DNA of 11,823 nt from positions 1-11,823 of the forward strand of contig NZ_CAMLDP010000060.1 of assembly GCF_946478925.1 (NCBI RefSeq), in the 5' to 3' direction. Origin of the DNA: an uncultured Nitrososphaera sp. (GTDB lineage Archaea; Thermoproteota; Nitrososphaeria; Nitrososphaerales; Nitrososphaeraceae). The first letter of the stretch is position 1. The number at the start of each line of letters is the position of its first letter. Positions 5,064 through 11,093 of the stretch are shown here, piece by piece. The notes under the pieces are model-generated. The model worked only from the letters and a program-made list of their open reading frames with translations, did not search any database and had not been told where the DNA came from. A program made the position numbers and the translations under genes.

Positions 5064-5817
5064 CTCGCCCCCCTTTTCGCGCCGGATGACGCAGCTGGCA
5101 AGGAAGAAAAAGAGCAGGATAATAGTGGCGCTTGACCCTGCCCCAGTAAAGCGCAACCTGAAGCAGTTTGCGATAAGGACCATAGACGCGGTGGCAGGCG
5201 ACTGTTGCGCAGTCAAGATGAACTTTCACCTGCTCCTTCCGCTCTCGTCAAGAGAAATCGCGGAGGTGACAAAGAGGGCGCACAGCCGACAGCTCTTGTG
5301 CATAGCAGACATCAAGCTGAACGACATTGGCGACACCAACGAAGTGGCACTTGAGCACCTCGCAAGGATGGGTTTTGACGCCGTGATAGCAAACCCGTTC
5401 ATGGGCGCAAACACGCTTGCGTCGCTTGCAAAAAAGGCGCGCGCGCTCGGGATGGGAGTCATTGCGCTTGTGTACATGAGCCACCCGGACGCGGGGGAAG
5501 GGTACGGCCTGCAGACGCACGGCGACATGATGTACAGGATATTCCTTGACAGGGCAGTCAAGGCCAGGGTCGACGGAATCGTGGTCGGCGCGACTCAGAC
5601 TGACATACTGAGCGAGATATCCGAGAAAAAGAAAGAGCTGAAGGTTTCTTCGCTTGCCGTGTATTCGCCGGGCGTCGGCGCCCAGGGAGGCGACGCAAGA
5701 CAGGCAGTTGAAAGCGGCTCGGACTATTTGATAATCGGAAGGTCGATAGTCCAGACAAAGGACCAGGCGGTGGCGGCGCGCTGGTTCAGACTGCTGGCGG
5801 CTTCTCCTTCTCCATGA
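5053..5817 (+). CDS. pyrF: Orotidine 5'-phosphate decarboxylase
   Basis: This enzyme decarboxylates OMP to UMP, the last step of de novo UMP synthesis, in the cytoplasm. It is a TIM-barrel protein of 254 residues. Visible elements are VALD (25-28) at the end of strand one, the lysine of KMNF (Lys55), the catalytic set DIKLND (Asp86, Lys88, Asp91), a VYMSHP loop (140-145), the phosphate-gripping SPGVGAQGGD (205-214) and SDYLIIGRSI (223-232). The set is complete. The ATG at 5053 is inside the upstream gene; a second in-frame ATG at 5086 (Met12) is also possible because the first 18 residues are not part of the barrel. The C-terminus extends about 32 bases into the convergent Nudix gene, an unusually long 3' overlap. 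Confidence 0.95.
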   Translation: MATSSPPFSRRMTQLARKKKSRIIVALDPAPVKRNLKQFAIRTIDAVAGDCCAVKMNFHLLLPLSSREIAEVTKRAHSRQLLCIADIKLNDIGDTNEVALEHLARMGFDAVIANPFMGANTLASLAKKARALGMGVIALVYMSHPDAGEGYGLQTHGDMMYRIFLDRAVKARVDGIVVGATQTDILSEISEKKKELKVSSLAVYSPGVGAQGGDARQAVESGSDYLIIGRSIVQTKDQAVAARWFRLLAASPSP

Positions 5818-6217
5818 ACTGCGCGGCGGCTTCAAGCAGGTTCCTTGCGCTTTTGTAAGTGAGCTGCTCCATCGCGTCGTCGTAGCTTTTCCATGCAAAG
5901 CCGATGTGCTCGTGCGATATCGTCACGTCCCTTGTCTTTGTCAGGGCCAGAAAGAACACGACCTGCTTGTCGACGAGCCTCCGGGCCCTTCTGTACTTGT
6001 ACGATATTGTGTTGCTAAAGCCTTCGACGAACTCGACGTCGGCTATCCCTGTCTCTTCGCGGATCTCCCGCACCGCGGCTTCCCTTTCGGTCTCACCAGC
6101 CTCGATGTTTCCCTTTGGAAAGTCCCAGTGGCCGGCGGTGTAATGCAGGAGGAGGTACTCCGGCTTGCTGTCCGACATGAAAACCACCACTGCGCCGGCG
6201 GACCTCTCGTCAACCAC
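5786..6217 (-). CDS. Nudix hydrolase, Ap4A (bis-5'-nucleosyl tetraphosphate) type
   Basis: This 143-residue protein carries a complete Nudix box at residues 36-58: Gly36, Glu42, Arg50-Glu51, Glu54-Glu55, Gly57, with Ile52 and Ile58 at the hydrophobic positions. The preceding HWDFPKG (30-36) and the downstream SHEH (about 99-103) and YKSARNLLE near the C-terminus are typical of the diadenosine-tetraphosphate hydrolase (NUDT2-like) branch, which splits Ap4A into ATP and AMP. Substrate is inferred from this likeness. The frame begins with GTG at 6217. An AT-containing stretch near 6240-6250 is a weak promoter; readthrough from the 56-residue gene 31 bases upstream is as likely. The 3' end overlaps pyrF by 32 bases. 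Confidence 0.88.
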   Translation of the reverse strand: MVDERSAGAVVVFMSDSKPEYLLLHYTAGHWDFPKGNIEAGETEREAAVREIREETGIADVEFVEGFSNTISYKYRRARRLVDKQVVFFLALTKTRDVTISHEHIGFAWKSYDDAMEQLTYKSARNLLEAAAQFMEKEKPPAV

Positions 6218-6248
6218 ACGATCAGGTCAACGAGGTTGTTTGTATGTT

Positions 6249-6419
6249 TTACCCTTCTTCTTCCTCTTGTTCTTCTTCCTTTTCTTCCTGCTGCTCTACG
6301 ATGGCGCTGCTTGGCGGCGCATAGTCGTGCACGTCCTCCCATTCTTCTTGCGTCATCCAGTAGCCGCAGAACCACTTGTTTTGTTGCGACTGCGGATCAA
6401 GCTCGCCGTGCTCAGGCAT
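6249..6419 (-). CDS. 56-residue protein with an acidic C-terminal tail
   Basis: This small gene runs from ATG at 6419 to TAA at 6249-6251. Residues 15-35 hold a compact aromatic core (KWFCGYW at 15-21, then a Trp in EEWEDVH and a Tyr in DYAPP), and residues 42-56 are almost only Glu/Gln/Lys, like a charged disordered tail. A patterned core followed by a low-complexity tail is more consistent with a real gene than with chance. The intact start, the 59-base spacer after the DUF373 gene and an AT-rich element near 6450-6460 fit a gene in its own right. It is followed by the Nudix gene after 31 bases. I recognise no family; binding to a basic partner is only a guess. Confidence 0.65.
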   Translation of the reverse strand: MPEHGELDPQSQQNKWFCGYWMTQEEWEDVHDYAPPSSAIVEQQEEKEEEQEEEEG

Positions 6420-6451
6420 TGTAATAACCAGGGTTGGGAAGAAAAGACGAG

Positions 6452-6478
6452 TTATTATTTTTTATTATTATTATTATT
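6452..6478. repeat. ATT/AAT trinucleotide repeat
   Basis: Twenty-seven bases consist of TTA/ATT triplets interrupted by a run of six T, placed exactly between the DUF373 stop codon and the upstream region of the 56-residue gene. On the minus strand it reads as AAT units and may supply the TATA-like element of that gene. Confidence 0.7.
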
Positions 6479-7666
6479 TCAGCCGCTGCCGCCGGTGCCG
6501 TCGTTTGCTTTTACCTGCTCGCCACCGCGCCTGTGCCTGAAGTGCTGGTACAGGAACGCGGCCGCCACGAGCGACACTGCAAGCCCTATCAGGAGAGATG
6601 AAACCAGCGTGAACGGGCTGGTGGACAGCGTGAGCACGTCGGTGAACTGGAGCACTGGTATGTAGAGCAGGCCGAGGACTACGAGGCGCAGTATGTCTGC
6701 CATGGCGTGCGAGCTACCCTTCAGCCAGTTGCTCAAGAGCACGCCAGCCATTATCGTGGCGACTCCTATCCACATCATCGTTATCATGCCCTTGGCAAAG
6801 CTACCCACGATTGCCTTGTTGGTGATCAGCTGCAGCGCGTCCATTTGCGACACGGGTATGTCGTGCGGTATGCTAGAGACGCCGTTTGCTATTGACGCAA
6901 GCATCATCAGCACGCCCCCGATTACAGAGAATATCTTGATAAAGTCAGTCGGCCCCATCTTGCCTAGCGAGCTTACCGCCCTGTCGACGTCAAAGGCGCG
7001 CACCATGAACGCGCCGCCCAGGATTGCAAGTATCATCACTGTCAGCCACTTTGTCGCGTCAAACGCGACCGCAAGGCCGCCTGCGAGAAGCAAAGTCCCG
7101 GGCACTCCAAGGAAGAACTTGCTGTACTGCGGGTCGTACATCAACGCCTTTAGGTAGCGACCAAGCACCGCATACGAGTATTCCACGCTCCTGCTGTGGC
7201 GGATTATTATGCGCTGGACCGACACGACGGGCACCCTCGACTGTATGACAGGTAGCACCGTCTCGTCGTCCTCGCCGTCTGAAACTATCACCGCGCCGGT
7301 CGCCTGGTATTTCTCAAGTATGGCCTGCACCTCACGGCTTATTTTTTCGTCCGCCTCAACTCCCCTGTTGAACTTGCCGGCCACCACTGCGACTTCGACG
7401 TTGTAGCCCTTGCTTACTAGCTCTTCATAGGTCTTGACCGCTCCGAAAATGGCGTTTCCGTCGGCGTCCTCGGGGTCCTCGATTGCAAGCCGGGTGCCGG
7501 CGTTTATGCACTGGTCGCGGCCGACAATCGGCGTTTCGATGCCGCCCTTTGTGCCGATGTCGTCGTCCCTGTCGATGCAAAGTACGAGCAGCCTGCTCTG
7601 TGTAGAGTCCTGTTTTGGGACTTCCAGCTTGTGGTTGCGGGCATAGTAGTCAGGCTGGCTTGGCAT
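6479..7666 (-). CDS. DUF373 family membrane protein
   Basis: This 395-residue protein matches the archaeal DUF373 family. The N-terminal soluble domain (about 24-175) has LLVLCIDRDDDIG (26-38) and SDGEDDE (129-135), aspartate-rich loops at the ends of predicted strands. About six membrane segments follow, near residues 184-203, 206-224, 243-263, 288-312, 323-345 and 351-374, then a basic, Gly-rich tail. The family is archaeal and uncharacterised; the soluble part looks Rossmann-like, and the Asp clusters could bind a metal ion, which is inference. It carries about 24 extra residues before the usual family start, with no signal peptide. The ATG at 7666 lies about 38 bases after a TATA-like stretch, implying a leader of roughly ten bases. 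It ends at the ATT repeat. Confidence 0.88.
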   Translation of the reverse strand: MPSQPDYYARNHKLEVPKQDSTQSRLLVLCIDRDDDIGTKGGIETPIVGRDQCINAGTRLAIEDPEDADGNAIFGAVKTYEELVSKGYNVEVAVVAGKFNRGVEADEKISREVQAILEKYQATGAVIVSDGEDDETVLPVIQSRVPVVSVQRIIIRHSRSVEYSYAVLGRYLKALMYDPQYSKFFLGVPGTLLLAGGLAVAFDATKWLTVMILAILGGAFMVRAFDVDRAVSSLGKMGPTDFIKIFSVIGGVLMMLASIANGVSSIPHDIPVSQMDALQLITNKAIVGSFAKGMITMMWIGVATIMAGVLLSNWLKGSSHAMADILRLVVLGLLYIPVLQFTDVLTLSTSPFTLVSSLLIGLAVSLVAAAFLYQHFRHRRGGEQVKANDGTGGSG

Positions 7667-7695
7667 CCGGGGATATTTTACAGGTTGCCGTCACA

Positions 7696-7712
7696 GCTTA
7701 ATTAATTTAATC
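7696..7712 (-). promoter_or_regulatory. TATA-like stretch for the DUF373 gene
   Basis: GATTAAATTAATTAAGC on the minus strand contains the palindrome TTAATTAA and lies about 38 bases before the ATG at 7666, in the 94-base gap after rlmE. Confidence 0.4.
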
Positions 7713-7760
7713 AACTTTTGCAGTGGTTATTTGGTTTGATCGGAAACGCATGAGAGAAGA

Positions 7761-8354
7761 TCAGTGAAATCCAATGCACACCAGGTACAGCTCGGAACTT
7801 TCCTGCCGGCTTGCGGTAGGCTTGCTCACGAGCACCTTGCCAAAGCTTGCCTTCATCTCTCCTTTTAGCTCGTTGAGAAATTCGCCCTCAAACACCTTAA
7901 AGACGGCGTTGCCGCCTGCTTTCAATACCTGCTTTGCAAGGGCAAGGGCACTCCTCGTGAGGTCAATCTGCCTGGCGTGGTCCACCTCCCACATGCCGCT
8001 GACGTTTGGCGCAAGATCGGACAGTATCACGTCAGCCTTTTCATTTCCCAGTGCCTCGACCATCTTGGCTACCGCGGCAGGATCGTCGATGCTCCCCTGA
8101 AATATCGTCGTTCCGGCCACCGGCTCGACCTCCTTGAGGTCGATTCCTACCACTCTGCCCCCCGGGCTGACCTCCTTTGTCGCGACCTGCACCCAGCCGC
8201 CGGGCGCGCAGCCGATGTCGATAACCCTGTTTCCGCGCTTTAGAATGCGGTAAGAATCATTTATCTGCTTTAGCTTGTACGCGGCCCTGCTCCTGTAGCC
8301 CTGATCCTTGGCAAGGCGCCTGTAATGGTCCCTGCGGGCATCTGCAAGCCTCAT
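7761..8354 (-). CDS. rlmE: RlmE/FtsJ-type 23S rRNA 2'-O-methyltransferase
   Basis: This 197-residue protein is a Rossmann-fold SAM-dependent methyltransferase of the FtsJ/RlmE family, which methylates the 2'-OH of a conserved uridine in the peptidyl-transferase region of 23S rRNA. The SAM-binding motif DIGCAPGGW is at 46-54 and GIDL at 70-73. The K-D-K-E catalytic tetrad is complete: Lys27 (in SRAAYKL), Asp113 (in LSDLAPN), Lys153 (in VFKVFEG) and Glu188 (in SSELYLV). Length is normal for the archaeal family. Related archaeal members may act on tRNA, so the exact target is inferred. Its ATG overlaps the stop of the TFE-beta-like gene by four bases, a coupled arrangement. Confidence 0.93.
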   Translation of the reverse strand: MRLADARRDHYRRLAKDQGYRSRAAYKLKQINDSYRILKRGNRVIDIGCAPGGWVQVATKEVSPGGRVVGIDLKEVEPVAGTTIFQGSIDDPAAVAKMVEALGNEKADVILSDLAPNVSGMWEVDHARQIDLTRSALALAKQVLKAGGNAVFKVFEGEFLNELKGEMKASFGKVLVSKPTASRQESSELYLVCIGFH

Positions 8355-8785
8355 TTGGCCTGATCTTCTGCCCCGGAGGCCACAGCCGTCGCCGTCGGTT
8401 GCTCCTGCCTCTTTTGGTTGGCCACGTTGAGAGACAGCACCAGCCAGTCCTCTATGAGATTGCAGGTAATTGGGCTGTACGAGCCGTCAAGGGAGCACAT
8501 GTGCTCCACGGGGCATGTGAGGCAGGGCGCGTTTTCGACGCTGCTGGTGTCAATCGGCAGTTTGGTGGCGAAAAGCTTGTAGGTCCACCTGCCGTTTTCC
8601 AGCATCTTTTCCCTCCTTATAAGGGCCCGGCGCTCCAGGCGGATTGCGACCCGCGAGCCGTCGCGGCTTGTCAGGTCGAGTTCCTTCCAGAGCTCTGACT
8701 GCAGTATGCCACCCTTGCCGTTTGAGACGATCGTGCGAAAGACCTTGCCTGTCAGATCCTCGATCTGGGCTTCATTTAGTTTCAA
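8351..8785 (-). CDS. TFE-beta-like (RPC34/RPC39 family) transcription factor
   Basis: This 144-residue protein has an N-terminal winged-helix domain (about 1-75; ILQSELWKELDL and VAIRLERRALIRR cover the HTH) followed by four cysteines, Cys88, Cys91, Cys97 and Cys108, arranged C-x2-C-x5-C-x10-C. This combination is that of archaeal TFE-beta, the relative of RNA polymerase III subunit RPC39/RPC34, in which the cysteines hold a 4Fe-4S cluster; with TFE-alpha it helps RNA polymerase open promoters. The acidic/Ala tail after 125 looks disordered. The frame starts with TTG at 8785: an in-frame stop lies 9 bases upstream (8792-8794), no in-frame ATG is near, and a G-rich GGGGTAG precedes it by six bases. 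The family call rests on motif and size; an unrelated Fe-S winged helix is the alternative. Confidence 0.72.
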   Translation of the reverse strand: MKLNEAQIEDLTGKVFRTIVSNGKGGILQSELWKELDLTSRDGSRVAIRLERRALIRREKMLENGRWTYKLFATKLPIDTSSVENAPCLTCPVEHMCSLDGSYSPITCNLIEDWLVLSLNVANQKRQEQPTATAVASGAEDQAK

Positions 8786-8826
8786 ACACAGCTACCCCGA
8801 AGATGCTTCTTTTGACGCATAACTGA

Positions 8827-8835
8827 TAAATAATC
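8827..8835 (-). promoter_or_regulatory. TATA-like box for the TFE-beta/rlmE operon
   Basis: ATTATTTAT on the minus strand is centred about 46 bases before the TTG at 8785. This would leave a leader of roughly 20 bases carrying the GGGGTAG at 8792-8798, unlike the mostly leaderless neighbours. Confidence 0.35.
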
Positions 8836-8865
8836 CTTTTCGGCCGCGCACTCGTGTACGCGACC

Positions 8866-8871
8866 AAAAAA
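8866..8871 (-). terminator. Oligo-T terminator candidate after the VOC gene
   Basis: Six T on the minus strand begin only three bases after the VOC stop codon. An imperfect GC-rich inverted repeat (about 8844-8862, CGCG arms) follows it. Confidence 0.45.
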
Positions 8872-8874
8872 GCT

Positions 8875-9243
8875 CTATTTGGCGTTCCTGTCTTCCTGGA
8901 TTATGCCAAAAATGTTGCCCTCGGTGTCCTGACAGGTGGCAAACCAGCCGACGCCGGGTATCGGCGACTTGGGCATGACCACCTTGCCGCCGCTTGAGGT
9001 CACCTTTTTTGAAAACTCGTCAACGTTTGTCACGCCTATCGTGTTCATGGCAGGCATTCCGGACTCGCCCCTCTTTGAGAGGCCGCCGTTTATGCCCGGC
9101 TCGCTCTTGTCGCCAGTGGTGCACATCCAGTATTCCATCGGCCCGTCCCATTTCTCAAACTTCCATCCAAACACGCTCTGGTAGAACTTGACTGCCCTTT
9201 CGGGGTTGTCTGCCGTCATGTCAAAGTGTATCGGTCTTGGCAT
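8875..9243 (-). CDS. VOC superfamily (glyoxalase/bleomycin-resistance fold) protein
   Basis: This 122-residue protein is a single VOC unit with two beta-alpha-beta-beta-beta modules. His6 (PIHFDM) and Glu117 (FGIIQED) sit at the usual first and last metal-ligand positions. AVKFYQSVFGWKFEKW (17-32) is the typical first helix and strand, and FATCQDTEGNIFGI (101-114) the characteristic second-module end. Substrate cannot be told: members include glyoxalases, dioxygenases and antibiotic-binding proteins. I start it at ATG 9243 because a TATA-like CTTAAATATTCC is centred 25 bases upstream; an in-frame start at 9285 would add fourteen residues but lies upstream of that box and lacks family similarity. 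It lies downstream of hcd on the same strand but with its own promoter. Confidence 0.88.
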   Translation of the reverse strand: MPRPIHFDMTADNPERAVKFYQSVFGWKFEKWDGPMEYWMCTTGDKSEPGINGGLSKRGESGMPAMNTIGVTNVDEFSKKVTSSGGKVVMPKSPIPGVGWFATCQDTEGNIFGIIQEDRNAK

Positions 9244-9261
9244 GGCACCGAGTAGATCGCT

Positions 9262-9273
9262 GGAATATTTAAG
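9262..9273 (-). promoter_or_regulatory. TATA-like box for the VOC gene
   Basis: CTTAAATATTCC on the minus strand is centred 25 bases before the ATG at 9243. A perfect hairpin (9277-9293) ends three bases upstream of it. Confidence 0.5.
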
Positions 9274-9276
9274 GAC

Positions 9277-9293
9277 GCTTACCAAAAGTAAGC
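9277..9293 (-). repeat. Perfect inverted repeat between hcd and the VOC gene
   Basis: GCTTAC and GTAAGC form a 6-bp stem with a five-base loop. It begins 16 bases after the hcd stop and abuts the VOC promoter. On the hcd transcript its loop includes four U. It may be a 3'-end hairpin of the hcd mRNA or an operator in the TFB-recognition region of the VOC promoter. Confidence 0.45.
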
Positions 9294-9309
9294 AGAGTAA
9301 AGAAGGTTA

Positions 9310-10833
9310 CTACTGCTGTTTGCCCTTCTTTTTGACCCCGAATATCTTGTTGAAATATTCCGGATTTTCCATAGCCATCTCGGCCGTCTCGCCTTCCTTG
9401 ACGCTTGCGAGGTTCTTGGCAAGCTTTTTCTTGTATTCCAGCTGCATCTGCCTTGCTATCTGGATGCGCTGCGCCTGGGGCGAGCCGGCGCCGTGCATCG
9501 ACTCTGTCAAATAGCCTACCGCGTTTCTGCCAAGCGTCATGTTCTCGATGAGACGAAGCATCCTTATCCTGCTCTCGGTCGAGACGCCCTTGCGACCTTT
9601 GAGGTACTTCTCAAGGAGCGGACCTGTCTCGGCTCCACGAAAGTCCTTTTCCGACGGGAGCGTGACCATGAGGCCGCCGGCTATGTCCTGCGCCAGCCTG
9701 CTGATTTCATAGGGAAATTTCGTCACGTTGTGCTTGCAGACGTTAGCCAGCATGTCGTCGCACTGCCAGTTTCCAGACGCCGTCTGGTGAGCCATGTAGG
9801 AAGACGCGATTCCTGCGCCGAATATCGTCTCGTTGAGGTGCGTCATCTCCACGAGCTTGTCCTTGATGTGAGAAGCGCTTGCCACGCCGTTATAGTCTGC
9901 GATTGCTGCCGCGGCGCCTATCAGCACGTCGCCAAGGCCGGTCTTGCAAACGTACGAGCGCCTGTGGTAGCATGTAAAGCGCTCGACGAGCATTGCCGCA
10001 TAGTCGTACTCGCCGTCAAGGAAGATGAGCTCGTTTGGAATGAACACGTTGTCGAATATTATCATGGCCTCCTGGCCGCCGAACTTGCTGTTGCCGGCGT
10101 CAATGTCGCCTTCTTCCATCGACCTCGTGTCGCACGACTGCCTGCCATAGATGTAGGTGATGCCAGGGGCGTCGACTGGCACTGCGCCCACGATTGCATA
10201 GTCCTTGTCCTCTGATTTCAGGCGCATGGTAGGCATGACCAGTATCCAGTGCGAGTTGATGCAGCCGGTCTGGTGGGCCTTGGCTCCCGTGATGTAGACC
10301 CCCTTTTTGTCTCTCTTGATAATGTGCACGAACATGTCCGGGTCTGGCTGTTGCGACGGCGAGAGGCTCCTGTCGCCCTTGACGTCGGTCATGGCGCCCC
10401 CGATGACATGGTTTTCGCGCTGGATCATCTTGATGAATTCTTTCAGGCGCGAGTGGTATTTCGTGCTGTGCTTCTGGTCGACTTCGTAGGTAGTGGAATA
10501 CAGTGAATTGAGTGCGTCCATGCCTACGCAGCGCTGGAAGCAGGTGCCCGTCAGCTGACCCAGGCGGCGCTGCATCTTGTTCTGGTTCACGAGGTCCTCG
10601 GCGCTTTCGGCAATGTGGAGGAACCTGTTTACCTGCAGGCCGGATATGGATGATTTTGCGCCGGCCATCTCTGGCTCGGCGTTTGCAAGGTCGTACGTGG
10701 CGGCCACTGCATTAATGGAGGGGCGGATCATCGGATGATCCACCGGCTCCTTTACAAGCTGTCCAAAAAGGTATACCTTGAGTTTCCTTCCCCTGAGGCT
10801 CTCTATGTACTCAGCCCCGTTCTTTATCGGCAT
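9310..10833 (-). CDS. hcd: 4-hydroxybutyryl-CoA dehydratase (type 1, CO2-fixation cycle)
   Basis: This 507-residue flavin/Fe-S enzyme turns 4-hydroxybutyryl-CoA into crotonyl-CoA, the key step of the 3-hydroxypropionate/4-hydroxybutyrate cycle by which ammonia-oxidising archaea fix CO2. The sequence is collinear with the 4-HPA-hydroxylase/4-hydroxybutyryl-CoA dehydratase fold. Cys98 and Cys102 (GTCFQRC) with His290 and Cys296 (YHRRSYVC) are the expected 4Fe-4S ligands, equivalent to Cys99, Cys103, His292 and Cys299 in the Clostridium aminobutyricum enzyme. GAKAHQTGC (183-191) and HLNETIFGAG (332-341) are family-typical segments. The C-terminus is Lys/Gln-rich. The ATG at 10833 follows a strong TATA box by about 31 bases, so the mRNA is leaderless or nearly so. 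Full length, no defect seen. The gene stands alone, not next to other cycle genes in this window. Confidence 0.96.
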   Translation of the reverse strand: MPIKNGAEYIESLRGRKLKVYLFGQLVKEPVDHPMIRPSINAVAATYDLANAEPEMAGAKSSISGLQVNRFLHIAESAEDLVNQNKMQRRLGQLTGTCFQRCVGMDALNSLYSTTYEVDQKHSTKYHSRLKEFIKMIQRENHVIGGAMTDVKGDRSLSPSQQPDPDMFVHIIKRDKKGVYITGAKAHQTGCINSHWILVMPTMRLKSEDKDYAIVGAVPVDAPGITYIYGRQSCDTRSMEEGDIDAGNSKFGGQEAMIIFDNVFIPNELIFLDGEYDYAAMLVERFTCYHRRSYVCKTGLGDVLIGAAAAIADYNGVASASHIKDKLVEMTHLNETIFGAGIASSYMAHQTASGNWQCDDMLANVCKHNVTKFPYEISRLAQDIAGGLMVTLPSEKDFRGAETGPLLEKYLKGRKGVSTESRIRMLRLIENMTLGRNAVGYLTESMHGAGSPQAQRIQIARQMQLEYKKKLAKNLASVKEGETAEMAMENPEYFNKIFGVKKKGKQQ

Positions 10834-10856
10834 ATGATGAGGTACTTTACGATGTT

Positions 10857-10870
10857 CTTATTTATATCTT
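10857..10870 (-). promoter_or_regulatory. Strong TATA box for hcd
   Basis: AAGATATAAATAAG on the minus strand is the best TATA match in the window, centred about 31 bases before the hcd ATG. This fits a highly expressed central-metabolism gene. Confidence 0.6.
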
Positions 10871-10984
10871 CCAGCTTTCGTTCTATACGAGAAAATTGGC
10901 TTTTTTTGCGGCATTATTGTGGGAAATTTAGTACGGACTAAGTTGCCACCGCGGCTTTCAAGAGCAAATTCCACATGACGCCAT

Positions 10985-11046
10985 CAAGTTGAAAAATCGC
11001 CTCTAAAACATACTCTAACAGACGGCAAGTTGAAAGCGCCTTAAAG
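10985..11046 (+). repeat. Imperfect direct repeat upstream of the regulator gene
   Basis: CAAGTTGAAA followed closely by CGCCT and TAAA occurs at 10985-11008 and again at 11026-11046, start to start 41 bases. The second copy runs into the first of two TATA-like elements. A further ACTCTAACA-like echo lies between them. Position upstream of an HTH regulator suggests operator sites. The rest of the 260-base spacer (10834-11093) shows only the two divergent promoters and no RNA gene that I can support. Confidence 0.45.
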
Positions 11047-11057
11047 ACTATATGGAT

Positions 11058-11066
11058 ACTATAAAG
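11058..11066 (+). promoter_or_regulatory. TATA-like box for the SufR-like regulator
   Basis: ACTATAAAG is centred about 32 bases before the ATG at 11094. A second element around 11042-11049 shares the octamer TAAAGACT and would fit a start at TTG 11076 instead. Confidence 0.5.
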
Positions 11067-11093
11067 ACTTAATAGTTGTTAAACAAAGTAAAT

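Noticed and set aside
4593..5216. 207-residue minus-strand frame
   Set aside because: Antisense to the 233-residue gene and pyrF; composition is Arg/His/Leu-rich as expected from GC-rich shadows.
5248..5898. 216-residue minus-strand frame
   Set aside because: Antisense to pyrF, whose catalytic motifs are intact.
9493..10215. 240-residue plus-strand frame
   Set aside because: Val/Arg/His-rich shadow inside the hcd gene.
10834..10840. ATGATGA resembling a C box of a C/D guide RNA
   Set aside because: No CTGA D box at a suitable distance, and it overlaps the hcd leader.
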